A stretch of 64,000 nt of DNA from Tulasnella sp. 424 (GCA_019633425.1 WSUB01000080.1:1-64000); one strand, 5' to 3'. Shown: positions 1-12,424, counted from the stretch's first letter. Program-made: numbers and translations. The notes: generated by a model from the letters alone, not told the origin.

Positions 1-20
1 CTGATCTCCCGTCCCTTTAG

Positions 21-81
21 CGACCACGATAATGTCTTCGCCACCAGCAAAGCTTTCCAGGTCAAGAAGAGCGACTTCTAA
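21..81 (+). CDS. Small four-exon family protein, copy 1 (last exon only, cut by window edge)
   Basis: This is the terminal 61 bp exon of the family described at 2282-2834. A CCCTTTAG acceptor ends at base 20, and the exon encodes the conserved tail from the Asp-rich turn to the final KKSDF and a TAA stop. The rest of the gene lies left of the window. Its stop codon is 2753 bp before the stop of copy 2, so it belongs to the same tandem array. No function is known to me. Confidence 0.75.
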
Positions 82-2152
82 GCTCTCCCCAGGACCCCCT
101 TTTTTTTGACATGACGTAACCACTTCTCTCGTCGGACTCTTCGATCCTTACTCATGCTGTCGATCATTACCACGGACTTGCATTTGTATGATACCTCGTA
201 CTTACATGCGACATAAATGCGGCTGCAAAGCCACTTCATGTTTCCGTTTTGTGGACGAAGTGTCATTTGAGTTTAACTTCGGAAGGAACGGCGACGGGCC
301 GAGGTGAGCTCGGGGAAGGAGGAGGTAAGGCGGTGCCTTGAGGTGAATTGACGAAATAATTAGAGCAGAGAGCTGTCTTTGATTGAAAGAGAGCAGTCGG
401 ATAGCGGTTTGAGTCTTGAATTGGGAAAGTGCTAACTCAGTGCTTCCCAATACATCCTTCCGGCTCCGAATCGGACTTGTATGAGTCCTACTTCAGAAAC
501 ACGAGTTGATTCATTTCAGTTTGCTTTGCTTCATTTCCGTGAAGCATATAGTTAGATCGTCCATTTGAATTTGGTCCTGACTGGGTAAGTAGTAACGGAA
601 TCCGAACCCTGGTAGAAATACAAAGTCAAATTCAGGGCCCACCAGAATCGCTTGACGGAATTTGAACGATACTACTTCCCTCCTCGCAGCATCTCAAATT
701 GTCTTTATGCTCTCTGGACCTCGAGGAATGATGCGGATCCTACGTGGAGCGGATCCCCCTTGAGAGGCAGGTCAACTTGGAGTGTCAACAAGAGGTTTGA
801 GACCGCGTCAGGGGTACGGTAGGACCCGCTAAGTTTGGGGATGAAGAGGTTTGGTTGGAGGTCGGTGCGAAGCTGAGAGGTTTGGTCATTGCCGGGGCGA
901 GGAGCGGAAGATGAATCATCGGGAGAGGGTCGGAACGAAGAGTGGGTTGGCGGACCAGAGCGAACCGGGTGGTTCGGATTGCCCGTGCGGCTTGATTAAG
1001 GGTGATGCGAAGGTTAATGGGGATACCTTGGGGAGCGAGGTTGTTCAATGTGGTAAAGGCAAGAAATGAATGGATCTTTGGGAGGCGCCAGGGTCCGCCA
1101 CGCTATCTTCTTCTTCCGACTCGGCCGAATCCTTTCGATGAGACCAGAGGATCAAATCCTTTCGCCCGTCTTTCTTCTCACCGGTATTTGTTTTCCTCGT
1201 TCTCTCGAATGCTCTGTCCCGGTCTGCATTATGGTCGAGTCCTTATTCCTTCACTGTATCTCTAGCTCATTGTCCAAGCCGAATCGAGTGTGATGTTGAA
1301 GCATGTTTTGCGTAATTCTCGGCTACACATATTCAATCCAGTGCTTCGGGACTCACTGTAATTCTATTTTTATTCGTTGAGGAGGTCTCTCGGTCCGATT
1401 GAAAACATGCAGTGCCAAACCCATTCGCCTGCTTGGATGGGGGAAGACGACGCGCGTGTGACTTCAATGAGTACACCGCCTCAACACCTCACGCCTCAAA
1501 CAAACTCTACCACTTTGAAAACTGCCGACCGCGTTCGGAAATCACTACAAAACAACTATTTCTTTTCACTGGAAAATACGTTGCCTTGTTGCAGAACGCG
1601 TTCACCAACCCGAGATTGAGGCAGTCTAGACATGAATCGATATCTAGGGACGACCGCCCCAGATGGCGACGCAGAGGAGGAAGCCCGTTAAGCCACAGAA
1701 ACGCGAGGGTGGCCCGGAATGAGCGCTTGCTGCATACAGTCAACGGCTTCCACATTCCGCTATTGAGAGCATCACTTGGTTCATTTCATCGGTCACGAAC
1801 TATACTATCGAGAGTAGAGCAAGAAAACTCACGATCGTTGGATGCAGTGCTTCCTACACTGCCTCGATGAACTCTGCCTAGCCGCCAAGGGAAAATGGAA
1901 ATAGCAATTAGGAGTACGTGTTTCTATTCACGGGCGCTCTTAAAGCTGCCCGTCTAATTCTGTAACGGTCATGTGCTCGAGGTTTGCCAGAACGCCATTG
2001 TTCGACGGGTCGGAACTGCCCTTCCAAACCCGGTATTGCCCACGCTCGATCGGATCATTCGTCCTTCTTTTGGTAGTGTTGCGGTGGGACGCTCCTGACC
2101 TCCCAATTCGGCTATGACTGAGCAGCGCACTGGCTGTGAGCCACTTTGACGC

Positions 2153-2160
2153 TATTTAAA
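2153..2160 (+). promoter_or_regulatory. TATA-like box of copy 2
   Basis: TATTTAAA lies 122 bp before the ATG at 2282. The same element and flanks (GCTATTTAAACCAGGCCGCC) precede copy 3 at 4907 and, slightly changed, copy 4 at 7661. A pyrimidine-rich leader follows, as in many strongly expressed fungal genes. Confidence 0.5.
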
Positions 2161-2281
2161 CCAGGCCGCCTTGACTACCTCTCAGTCCTCATCGAACCAG
2201 TCTTCTCTCTGCTCTTCTTTTACTTTACCTCAGCTTCTTCACTTTCACACCTTTTCTCCTTCCAAACTTTCCACTTTCTCA

Positions 2282-2834
2282 ATGGCTCCCTCCCGCGTCG
2301 CTGCTCGCTCCAACGGTATCAGCATCACCTCCGCCTCCGTCAAGAAGGGTAACCCCACCGTTGTCAAGTATACTTGGCAGTTCCACGATGACAGTCCCAA
2401 ACTGTGTGTTCCGTTTTATTCTATCTCGTCTCACCAAAGTGCTGCTAACAACGAGCTTGTCTGTTGGATTCTCAAGCTTCGCAGTTGGTATCATCGAGGT
2501 CTCCTCGCACGACTTCACCCTTCTCGAGGATGACGTCGAAACTCGCGGTCACGGAGGCAACGGCACTGGAAAAGACACCGTTTCCATCGAGGTCCTAAAG
2601 AACTATCCTGGGTGAGCCGTTTTCGAACGAAACATGGCTTGACTTGAACGCTCACGCACGAAATATATATTTTACCCACTCTTGTAGCAAATACACTCTT
2701 GTTTTGGTTGACATCAAGTAAGCGTCAATTGCCACCTTTTGCACCTGCAGTAACTGATGTCTCGTCCCTTTAGCGACTACGATAATGTCTTCGCCACCAG
2801 CAAAGCTTTCCAGGTCAAGAAGAGCGACTTCTAA
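2282..2834 (+). CDS. Small four-exon beta-sandwich-like protein, copy 2
   Basis: Exons are 2282-2403, 2477-2611, 2688-2717 and 2774-2834, giving 115 residues. All introns are GT-AG and frames join cleanly. The protein has no cysteine, no signal peptide and no membrane segment. Its pattern is an N-terminal basic stretch, VKKG..TVVKYTW, an aromatic-Ala-Val strand, a Gly-rich loop, PGKYTLVLVDI and a final ATSKAF..KKSDF. That order of strands resembles the Kre9/Knh1-like Ig-fold domain of fungal wall proteins, but the secretion signal expected there is missing, so this is only a suggestion. The function is unknown. Sister copies are at 21, 5036, 7806, 34832(-) and 39264(-). Confidence 0.85.
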
Positions 2835-4906
2835 GCTCTTCCCAGGACTCGCTTTTTTTGACATGATATGACCTCTTCTCTCATCGGACTTTTCGACCTT
2901 TACCCATGATGTCGATCATTATCACGGACTTGCATTTGTATGATACCCCGTACTTACATATGAGATAAAAGCGGCTGTAAAGCCAATTTATGTTTTCGTT
3001 TTTTGGGGCGAAGTGTCATTTTGAGGTTTGCGTCGGAAGTTACGGCGACAGGCTGAGGCGAGCTCGGGGGAAAGAGAAAGGTGAGGCGGTGCGTTGAGAT
3101 GAATTGACGAAATAATTAGACCCTGTAGCTGACTTTGATTGAAAGAGACCAGTGGGCTATCGGCTCGAGTCTTGAAAGGGGAAGTTTCTTTCCAATACAC
3201 CCTTCGACTCGGAAGCGGACTCGTTTGAGTTCCGCTTCCATAAACACGAGTTAATTTTCTGTGGGTCTCTTTGGCTCCATTTCCGTGAATTACATCGTTA
3301 GTCCGTTCATTTGGATTTCGTCCTGACTGGGCAAGTAACGGAATCTGAATCTTGGTAGAAATACACAGTCAAACCTGACAGGACCCTGACGGAATTCGAA
3401 CAAACCGACTACCATCCCTTCCCGCAACCCCCTCTTTATGCCTTTTGAGCCCCGAAGAACGACATCAATTCCACGTGGGGAGGACACCTCTTCAGATGGA
3501 GGACACTCGGAGTGACGAAAAGAGCTTTGGGACCGCGTCGGGAGTACGGTAGGACCCGCTCTGGTTGGGGATGAAGAGGTTTGGTCAGGGGTCGGTGCGA
3601 GGCTGGGAGGGATAGTTGATTGCTAGGGCGAGGGGTGGAAGATGAACCATTGGGAGAGGGTTGGAACGAAGACTGGGTTGGCGGACCAGAGCGAACCGGA
3701 TGGTTCGGACGGTGCGTGCCGCTTGAGTGAGGGTGACGCAAAGGTTAATGGAGATACCTCGGGGAGCAAAGTCGCTCGATGTGGTAAAGGCAAGAAATGG
3801 TTGAATCTTTGTGAGGCGCCAGGGTGGAAAATATTTCCGCCAATCTTGGCTTCTTCCGACTCGGATGAATCCGTTCCATGAGACAAGAGGATCAAATCCC
3901 TTAGCTCATCTTTCTTCTCACTCATCTGTGATTTAATTATTCTTCCGAATGCTCTATCCCTTTCTGCATTTCGATCGAGTCCTTGTTCCTTCACAGTACC
4001 TCTAGCTCGTTGTCCAGGCCGAATCAAGTGATGTTGGAGCTATGTTTTGCGTATTTCTCGGCTACACATAGTCAATCTAGTGCATCGGTACTCGCTGTAA
4101 TTCTATTTTCATTCGTTGAGAAGGTGTCTCGGTCCGATTGAAAACGTGCAGCCCAGCCCATGCGCCTGCTTGGATGGGGGAAGGACGGATGATGCGCCTG
4201 TGACTTCAGCGAGTACACCGCCTCAGGACCTCAACGCCTCTAACCACTTTGAAAAGATTCTTAGTACTGCCGGCCGCGTTCGTAAACCACCACAAAATAA
4301 CCAGCTCTTTTCACTAGAAGATATTTTGCTTTGTTGCGGAACGTGTTCTTCAACCCGAGATCGAGGCAGTCTAGACATGATATCTACGGACGACCGTGAC
4401 CCAGACGGCGACGCAGGGGAGGAAGCCCGTTTAGCCACATAAACGCGAGGGCGGCCCGGAATGAGCGCTTGCTGCATACAGTCAACGGCTTCCACGTTCC
4501 GCTATTTGGGAGCATCACTTGGTTCCTTTCATCGGTCACGAACTACACCGTCGAGAGTAGAGCAAGAAAACGGTGCACTATTCACGATCGTTGGATGCAG
4601 TGCTTCCCACACTGCCTCGATTAACTCTGCCTAACCGCAAAGAGAAAACGGAAATAGCAATTCGGAGTACGTGTTTCTATTCACGGGGCTCTCTTGGGGC
4701 TGCCAGTCTAATCATGTAAAGGTCATCTGTTCGAGGTTTGCCAGAACGCCATTGCTCAACGGGCCGGTACTGCCCTTCCAAATTTGGTATTGCCCACGCT
4801 CGATCGGATCATTCGTCCTTCTTTTGGCAGTGTTGCGGTGGGACGCTCCTAACCTCCCAATTCGGCTATGACTGAGCGGCGCACTGGCTGTGAGCCACTT
4901 TGATGC

Positions 4907-4914
4907 TATTTAAA
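4907..4914 (+). promoter_or_regulatory. TATA-like box of copy 3
   Basis: TATTTAAA lies 122 bp before the ATG at 5036, embedded in the same promoter block as copy 2. Confidence 0.5.
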
Positions 4915-5035
4915 CCAGGCCGCCTTGACTACCTCTCAGTCCTCATCGAACCAGTCTTCTCTCTTCTCTTCTTTTACTTTACCTTAGCTTCTTCACTTCC
5001 CCCCTTTTTCTCCTTCCAAACTTTCCATCTCCTCA

Positions 5036-5588
5036 ATGGCACCCTCCCGCGTCGCTGCTCGCTCCAACGGTATCAGCATCACCTCCGCCTCCGTCAAGAA
5101 GGGTAACCCCACCGTCGTCAAGTATACTTGGCAGTTCCACGATGACAGTCCCAAACTGTGTGTCTCGTTTTATTCGAACTCGTCTCACTGAACTGCTGCT
5201 AACACCGCGCTTGTCTGTTGAATTCTTCAGCTTCGCCGTTGGTATCATCGAAGTCTCCTCGCACGACTTCACCCTTCTCGAGGATGACGTCGAAACTCGC
5301 GGTCACGGAGGCAACGGCACCGGAACGGATACCGTTTCCATCGAGGTCCTCAAGAATTATCCTGGGTGAGCCGTTTTTCGAACAAGACCTGACTTGACTT
5401 GGACGCTCACACACGAAACATGTATTTATCCACTCTTGTAGCAAATACACTCTTGTTTTGGTTGACATAAAGTAAGCGTCAATCGCTATCTTTCACAGCT
5501 ACAGCAACTAATCTCCCGTCCCTTTAGCGACTACGATAACGTCTTTGCTACCAGCAAGGCTTTCCAGGTCAAGAAGAGTGACTTCTAA
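5036..5588 (+). CDS. Small four-exon beta-sandwich-like protein, copy 3
   Basis: Exons are 5036-5157, 5231-5365, 5442-5471 and 5528-5588, giving 115 residues, nearly identical to copy 2. Differences are confined to a few positions in exons 2 and 3, for example GTGTD in place of GTGKD. Splice sites fall at the same codon phases. An intact frame and conserved TATA and leader suggest a working gene. The biochemical role is unknown. See copy 2 for the family description. Confidence 0.85.
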
Positions 5589-7660
5589 GCTCATCCCGTA
5601 CTGTTCGAGCTTCAGGACTCCCTTTTTTTTTTGACATGATATGGACTCTTCGATCTCTACCCATGTTGTCGATCGTTACCACGGACTTGCATTTGTATGA
5701 TACTTCGTACTTTTATATGAGATAAATGCGGCTGCAAAGCCAACCCATGTTTTCGGTTTTTTCTTTTTTCGGTGAAGTGTCAATTGAGGTTAACGTCGGA
5801 AGTTACGGCGACGGGCCGAGGCGAGCTCCGAGGAAAGAGACAGGTAAGGCGGTGCCTTGAGGTGAATTGACGAACTAATGAGAACCGAGAGCTGACATTG
5901 ATTGAAAGAGAGCAGAGGGATATCGGCTTGAGTCTTAAAAGGGGAAGTTGCTTCCAATACATCCTTCGACTCGGAATCGGATTCGTATGAGTTCCGCTTT
6001 CATACACACGAGTTGATTTTCTTCGGTTTCTTTTATTTCATTTCCACGAACTATATCTTTAGTCCGTTCATTTGGATTTCGTCCAGACTGGGCAAGTAAC
6101 GGAATCTGAATCTTGGTAGAAATACACGGTCAAACTAAGGACCCTGACGGAATTCGAACAAACCTACCACCACCCCTCCTCGCGGCCTCTCAGGTTGTCT
6201 TTATGCTTTTTGGCCCCCAGGAGCGACGTCGATTCGACGTGGGGCGGGCGCCTCTTGAGAGGGAGGTCAACTCGGGGTGGCGAAAAGAGTTTTGGGACCG
6301 CGTCAGGCATACGGTAGGGCCCGCTGAGGTTGCGAATGAAGAGGTTTGGTCGGAGAACGGTGCGGGGCTGAGAGGGATGGTTGATTGCTAGGGCGAGGAA
6401 TGGAAGATGAGCCACCAGGAGAGTTGGAACGAGAACTGGGTTGGCGGACCAGAACGAACCGGATGGCGTGCGTGCCGCCAGAGTGAGGGTGACCCAAAGC
6501 CTAATGGGGATTACTTGGAGAGCTAAATCGCTCGGATGTGGTAAAGGAAGAAATGGATGAATCTTTGGGAAGCGCCAAGGTGGAAAACACCCCCGCCAAC
6601 GCAGTCTTCTTCCGACTCCGACGTACGAATCCTTCCCAAAAAGAGAGAGAATCAGTCCTTTCACTTGTCTTTCTTCCCACTCATCTTCGTTTTTATTTCT
6701 CTCCCAAAAGCTCCGTTCGTTTCTCCATTTCGGTCGAGTCCTTACCCGTTCACTGTATCTCTACCTCGTTGGCCGAGCCGAATGTTGAAGCTGTGTTTTC
6801 CGTATTTCTCGGCTAGACATAGTCAATCAAGTGCGTCGGTATTCACTGTGATTCTATTTTTATTCGTTGAGGGGGCGTCTCGGCCCGATTGAGAACGTGC
6901 AGTGCCAAGCCCATCTGCCTGCTTGGTTGAATGGGGGAAGGACGGAGAACGCGCGTGTGACTTCAGCGAGTACACCGCCTCAACCTCAGCTCACGCTTTG
7001 AAAATATTCTCAGTTCCACAAGGACTGCCGGCCCCGTTCGCGTCAATCACCAAAAAAAACTATTTCTTTTCACCCGACAATACGTTACTCTGTTCCTGGG
7101 CGCGTTCATCAACCCGAACTCGAGGCAGGGAGGGCGACCACCCAGGTGGAGACGCTTCGGGGGAAGCCCGTTTAGCCACGGAAAGACTAGGGCGGCCAGG
7201 ACTGAGCGCTTGCTGCATAAAGTCAACGGCTTTCACATCCCGATATCTAAGAATATCACTTGTTTGACTTCGTCGGTCACGTCATTTGCCGTTGAGTTTG
7301 GAATAGCGAACGGTGCACTATTTCGTTTAGGTGCAGTGCTTCCCACACTGCTTCAAAGAACTCCGCCTGGCTGCCAAGAAGGAAAGAAAATGACAATGCG
7401 GACAACACATTTCTTTTTTGCAGAGCCTTCTTGGAGCCGCCCGTCGGATTGCGTAACCTGTGATGTGCTTGAGGGTTGCCGAGTGCGATTGTTTGCGTTC
7501 AACGGCCCGGTACTGCCCTTCCAAGCTTGGTCTTGCCTAGTTTGATTGAGTCAGTTGTTCTCGTTTTGCAGTGTTGCGATGAAACCCTCCTGATCTCCCA
7601 ATTCTGGGATGACTGAGCAGCCTAGTGGCGCGTTACATAGAGCTGTGAGCCGCTCGATGT

Positions 7661-7668
7661 TATTTAAA
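7661..7668 (+). promoter_or_regulatory. TATA-like box of copy 4
   Basis: TATTTAAA lies 145 bp before the ATG at 7806. The greater distance than in copies 2 and 3 is explained by the expanded CCTCT repeat and poly-C run in the leader. Confidence 0.45.
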
Positions 7669-7710
7669 ACAGGACGCCTTGAACCATCCTTCAGTTCTCA
7701 TCAAACCAGT

Positions 7711-7772
7711 CCTCCCCTCCTCTCCTCTCCTCTCCTCTCCTCTCCTCTCCTCTTACTTTACCCCCCCCCCTT
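7711..7772 (+). repeat. (CCTCT)n microsatellite plus poly-C tract
   Basis: About nine CTCCT-type pentamers are followed by TTACTTTA and a long run of C. The tract lies in the 5' leader of copy 4 and is absent from copies 2 and 3, where the same place is an ordinary pyrimidine-rich leader. Confidence 0.9.
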
Positions 7773-7805
7773 TTCCCCCCACTGTACAACCTTCTCACTT
7801 TCCCG

Positions 7806-8350
7806 ATGGCTCCTTCCCCCGTCGCTGCTCGCTCCAACGGTATCAGCATCACCTCCGCCTCTGTCAAGAAGGGTAACCCCACCGTTGTCAAGTATACTTG
7901 GAAGTTCCACGATGACAGCCCCAAATTGTGCGTCCTGTTTCATTCGACCCTGTTTCGCCGATGTGCTGCTAACACCGAGTTTCTCTGTCGGATTTCTAAG
8001 CTTTGCGGTCGTTATCATCGAAGTCTCTAAGAACGACATTTTCGGTCTTGACGATAAGGTCGAGACTCGCGGTCACGGAAGCAACGACACTGGAAAAGAT
8101 ACCGTTTCCATCGATGTCCTTAAGAACCGTCCTGGGTGAGCCGTTTTCAACGAGACCTGACTTGACTTGAACGCTCATCAAAGTATTTACCCGTTCTTGC
8201 AGAAAATACGTTCTTGCTTTGGTCGACATCAAGTAAGCCCCATTCGCCAGCTTTCGCATCTACCGCACCTGACCTCTCGACCTTTTTAGCGACCGCAATA
8301 ATGTCTATGCTAAGAGCAAGGCCTTCCAAGTCAAGAAGAGCGACTTCTAA
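7806..8350 (+). CDS. Small four-exon beta-sandwich-like protein, copy 4 (diverged)
   Basis: Exons are 7806-7927, 8001-8135, 8203-8232 and 8290-8350, giving 115 residues. Exon lengths (122/135/30/61) equal those of copies 2 and 3 although many residues differ, for example SKNDIF for SSHDFT and NDRNNVYAKS for NDYDNVFATS. The reading frame and all splice sites are intact, which argues for selection on the protein. No function is assigned. Confidence 0.85.
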
Positions 8351-9864
8351 ACTCCGTATCGGTCGGGCTTCCCGAAGACCCTCTTTTCCCCCTTGAAATG
8401 ATGTGACCTCTCCTCTCGCCGGACTCTTCGATCTCCACCCATTCTGTCTATCATTTATCACGGACTTGCATTGTATGATTCCTCCTACCCACACATGAGA
8501 TATATGCGGCTGCAAAGCCAGTTCACTTTTCTTGTTTTGGGCGGAGTGTCGCCTCAAGCCCGAGGTTGACGTCAAAAGGAATGACGTCGAATTAGGGCGA
8601 GGTTGAGGGAAAAGTAAGGTAAAGCGGATGCGTAAATTGAATTAGAGGAATAACTATAGCCGAGGGTTGACTTGGGCCGAATGGGAGTACTGGGCTATCG
8701 GCTTGAGTCATTGAAATGTTAAGGAAGGAATGATTGTGGGCTTGCCTTACGTGAAAGAAATAGGAAGGCTTGACTTAGAATGTATCATCGAGAAAGGGAC
8801 AGCCGGACGTTGTCTTTTCGAACTGGAGTAGTGATGAAGCCACTTAAGCTTTGGAAGGCGCACAGCTGCAGGAGGAGGTTCCCTGGAATAGCTCCTTCAA
8901 AGTTCAAACCGGACCATTGTTTTGATTTCGGCGAATCTCTATTTTTGTGAGGTACTTTTCCTGGGTTCGTTGCTCTCGTACCCTTCCGACAATCGACCTG
9001 GATTCTTAGAAGAAATGTGGTGCGGCATTCCCCGGAGCCTTTGCCATTCGGGGAAGTGCGGATGTGACCGTAGGGGGAGCACCGCCTCATGATTCCTTCC
9101 CTTTTCAGCAAGGTTAACTGCCTCCAAGATATTTTAAGAGCAAGCGCCGTTGATTATCCTCAACCACCATGTATTACTCAACTTCCCCATCCGATGTATA
9201 TACCCTCTCCCTCTGCTGTGCGCTGTCTTTCTGGTCTTGTTAGAAGGGCGCCTCGAACAAACCCTCAGAGCCACCTTGTCTTACTCACCTATTTTGAGTC
9301 TGCTGCCTTTGGTGTATTGTCGGACACGGCCGTTCGGATCGGAGCGGTGAACGATGCACTTGACCAAAGGAGCGCTTCAGGAACACACTGCCCCGATAAC
9401 ATAGCTTCACCATCCTGAAGAATGTCTTGAGACTGTCAACTAATGCGTAGCTGAGGCATTGCTAGGGAGACCAAGACCGATCACCTGAATTCGTTCATCC
9501 ACGGCCCAGTGTTGCCTTTCCAAACTCGTTCTTGCCCTGCATGAGATCGCATCATGCGTTTGGCGGTATGCAATGAAGCGAAGAGGCGGTCGCAACCTCA
9601 CAACTCCTATGCGACGGTTTTGCACTCCGCTCACTCGTGACCCCCAGTCTACAAAACACAAACGGCTTACTTTCGAAAATCAGCTGGCTTACTATGCCCA
9701 TTCCCCATTTTTCCATCGACGTAAGAGCTAGCTAAAGTTTGTCAAACAGAATGAAACTTCGGCTTCGTGCTCACAGCTACTAGCTTGGCTTTGTTTGCTT
9801 GAAATGGCTAACAGCCCGAAAACACGTTCCATAGGTACCTTCCACCTGCTCACCCACTAACTCC
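8351..9864. other. Spacer with truncated remnant of the 2.75 kb repeat
   Basis: 8351 to about 8720 still matches the 3' flank of the units (CTATCGGCTTGAGTC near 8695). About 9330-9600 matches the distal promoter block of the units (TTCCAAAC, TTGCCC, GATCG, ATCAT in order), but no TATA box or coding exon follows. I read it as a fifth unit that has lost its middle and its gene. I see no gene here. Confidence 0.5.
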
Positions 9865-12424
9865 ATGCGCCACCTTCTTCGATTTCAAGGGATCAAGCTT
9901 GTCACAAGATATTTTTCAAAACCCCGACTCCATGCTTACTATGCTGCCATCAACCGCCGTGTTCACGTCCCGTACGACCGATCCCTGACGCGAGCATTGG
10001 TCCCATTTCATCGGACTATGACCACCGAAGCGTTCGCCCTTCGTCCTTATCAACGGGAATGTGTCGACACTTGCATCGACTACCTTTCTTCAGGGACGGG
10101 ATTCACTCGCATAGGCGTCTCCCTACCCCCTGGAAGCGGGAAAACCATCATATTCTGTTACCTCATATCCCTCCTGCCTCCGCCAAAAGATCGACCCAAT
10201 GCCACCAGATCTCTTATCCTCGTTGACTCAATAGAGCTGGCCAAGCAGGCTAAGAAACGGCTTTCCGATATCTGTCCCCATCTCACGGTGGAAATCGAGC
10301 AAGGACAAGGTCATACAGCGACAGGTTCGGCTGACGTGTGAGCGCAACTTTGTATTCCGCTTCTGATATCTTGGGGAAGGATTTATCGACGCTCTTTCAA
10401 ATGATATAGAACTGTTGCAACATACCAAACCCTTAATATAGCGGAACGCTTAAGCAAGTTTGACCCAAGTCTGTATAAGGTCATAGTAGTGGATGAAGCC
10501 CACCATGCCGCAGCCCCCTCTTATGTCAAGATATTATCCTTTTTCAACTCGGAGATAGAGGCTAGTAAGAACTCTACCTCCCAACTCCGTACCTCTCCTT
10601 CTCGTCCGCGAGATTTGGCTGTTCCCGTTGTTGGCTTCTCTGCTACGTTCGCCCGGCACGATGACTTGGAGCTCGGCAACGTGTTTCAGAAAGTTGTATA
10701 TCATAAGACCTACCCTGAGCTGAGAGACGAGAACTGGTGAGCAAATATCATCATTCCGGATGATTGAGGGAATGTCTTTACGTGTCATCAATAGGCTGTC
10801 CCCCCTGCTCTTTACCACAGTTCGCACGGAGATTGATCTGTCCGCCGCTGACAAAATAAGCAGCAAAGGAGATTTTTCCACGAATTTACTAGCACCCTTA
10901 ATGAATACCGCTCCAATCAATGCGCTCGTTGTACGCACCTGGCAAGAATATTGTGCACGTTGAGTCCCCCAAACAGTCCACCCGTAACGGTGTCAAGCGT
11001 GTAATCAGCCTGATGCCTTATTTTATACAGCACTTCGCAAGTCTACATTAGTATTCTGCGTCAATATCAAGCACGTAGAAGCGTTGACAGCAGCATTTCG
11101 TGAAAGGGACGTGGACGCCAGGTGCATTACCGCCAAAACACCGGAAGTCAAACGAACGGAGCTTTTGACTGGTTTTGCTAAAGAAAAATTCCCAGTATTT
11201 GTAAATTGCGGTGAGGCTCATCTCCATACGTGTTTCGTCCGAGTCATTTATGAAAAAATCTTGGTAACAGCCATCCTAACTGAGGGCATAGACCTTCCAA
11301 ACACCGACTGCATACTGATCGCTCGCCCGACTAAGTCCGCAACCCTTTTCTTTCAAATGGTTGGTCGCGGGATGAGGAAATCTCTAAAGACCGGGAAGCA
11401 TGATTGTCGTGTAATTGACCTTGCGGATTCACTTGAACGAGTCGGAGGGATCATAAGCGGTCCAGTGCTTTTTCAGCAGGAGGCAGACGAGATCATCGAC
11501 GGTAAGCCTTCCTGAGGGCTCGGAATTTCCATTTTCGGGGTAGGCTAAGCACTTAGGCCCTCAGAGCCGAGTAGTGTTAGAGGCAGAAACTTGCGATCCA
11601 ACCATGGCGGCCCTGGGGGAATTCACTCTCTGTCGGAAGTTAAAGACGTTCGAGTCGTGGAGTTAGTGGATCGCGAAGACCCGTTCTCTCTCGCTATGGC
11701 CGTCCCTTCCGATGGTCTCAAATCCTTCAGTCATAATGCCTGGGTAGAATGTCGCTCATCCATTTGGGTATTGTATTGTCTCTCCGAAGGGTCCGTGAAG
11801 GTGGAGGAAACCAAACACCGCGTCCCCGCCAGTGCTCGAGAGATTCCAAAGTTTGACGTCTACTTCTTTCCTCGCGATACCAAAAAGAGCGCCGAAGAAA
11901 AGAGTAACTATTACCTTAAGCAGTCAAACCATTTGGGATCGAGCCCTACATTGAGAGAGGCCATAGAGAAAGGAGATCGGTACGCGGCAGACATCGTCGG
12001 CCCAGGTCAGGAGAATCTGTGAGTTGAGCTTTAGCTGCTTTCGACTTACCTCTCAACTGTAACTTATGGCTGAAATATTGGGCCAAGCGGAAGATTGCGT
12101 CGAGATGCCGAATGGCGTAGCAAGCCAGCTACTGAGTCGCAACTGAACTGGCTCCATGAATTCCTCCACAAAACAACACGTGGGGTCAAGAGTGGCAGTT
12201 CTTCCAGTGCAACAGAACTAGTCGACAAGACCCTGCCCTTCGACTCATCCACTCTAACAAAGGGACAAGCATCTGCCATGATCTGTCGTGCCGTGCATGG
12301 GGCTCAGGTATGCATCGTCCCTTTGGCAAACCGCTTGTGATCACATACATTCACCGGCTCCATGGTCTTCGTCGTTGACATATTTCTTCATTGAGAACAT
12401 TGCATTCAGGCGGCAAGAAGCTAG
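9865..12424 (+). CDS. IRC3: Irc3-like mitochondrial DEAD/DEAH-box helicase
   Basis: Exons are 9865-10337, 10410-10736, 10795-10958, 11031-11210, 11271-11501, 11565-12018, 12088-12307 and 12410-12424, giving 687 residues with every phase matching. Superfamily 2 motifs are in order: Walker A PPGSGKT (88-94), DEAH (186-189), SATF (235-238) and motif VI QMVGRGMR (410-417). The N-terminus is rich in Arg, Tyr and Leu and nearly free of acidic residues before the helicase core, as in a mitochondrial presequence, which supports the first ATG. Irc3 of yeast is a branched-DNA helicase that maintains mitochondrial DNA, and the helicase layout plus C-terminal extension fit that family. The boundary between exons 3 and 4 and the tiny last exon are the least certain parts. 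Confidence 0.85.

Larger units (their letters stand above)
82..2834 (+). repeat. Tandem repeat unit, about 2.75 kb (spacer plus copy 2)
   Basis: This is the first complete unit of a head-to-tail segmental array. Spacer landmarks recur in the same order in each unit: the post-stop run of T, the CAAAGCCA motif downstream, the GAGAGGGTTGGAACGAA-type stretch, the CTTCCCACACTGC stretch, and the TATTTAAACCAGG promoter. Successive stop codons lie at 81, 2834, 5588 and 8350. The spacer is non-coding as far as I can see: open frames differ between units and are interrupted by indels. Confidence 0.85.
2835..5588 (+). repeat. Tandem repeat unit, 2754 bp (spacer plus copy 3)
   Basis: This is the second complete unit. 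Start codon and stop codon are both displaced by exactly 2754 bp from copy 2, so gene and spacer were duplicated together and have gained almost no net indels. No supported gene lies in the spacer 2835-4906. Open frames on both strands there do not keep their boundaries in the neighbouring units. Confidence 0.85.
5589..8350 (+). repeat. Tandem repeat unit, diverged (spacer plus copy 4)
   Basis: This is the third complete unit. Its stop lies 2762 bp after that of copy 3 and its ATG 2770 bp after, so it carries more small indels and substitutions than the first two. It also has a CCTCT microsatellite and a poly-C tract in the leader. No supported gene lies in the spacer 5589-7660. Confidence 0.8.

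Noticed and set aside
3623..4027. Open frames on both strands in the 2.75 kb spacers (also near 850-1070, 6164-6664 and 1412-1870)
   Set aside because: The frames do not keep their ends or reading frame between repeat units despite high DNA identity, and show no domain or splice-linked continuation.
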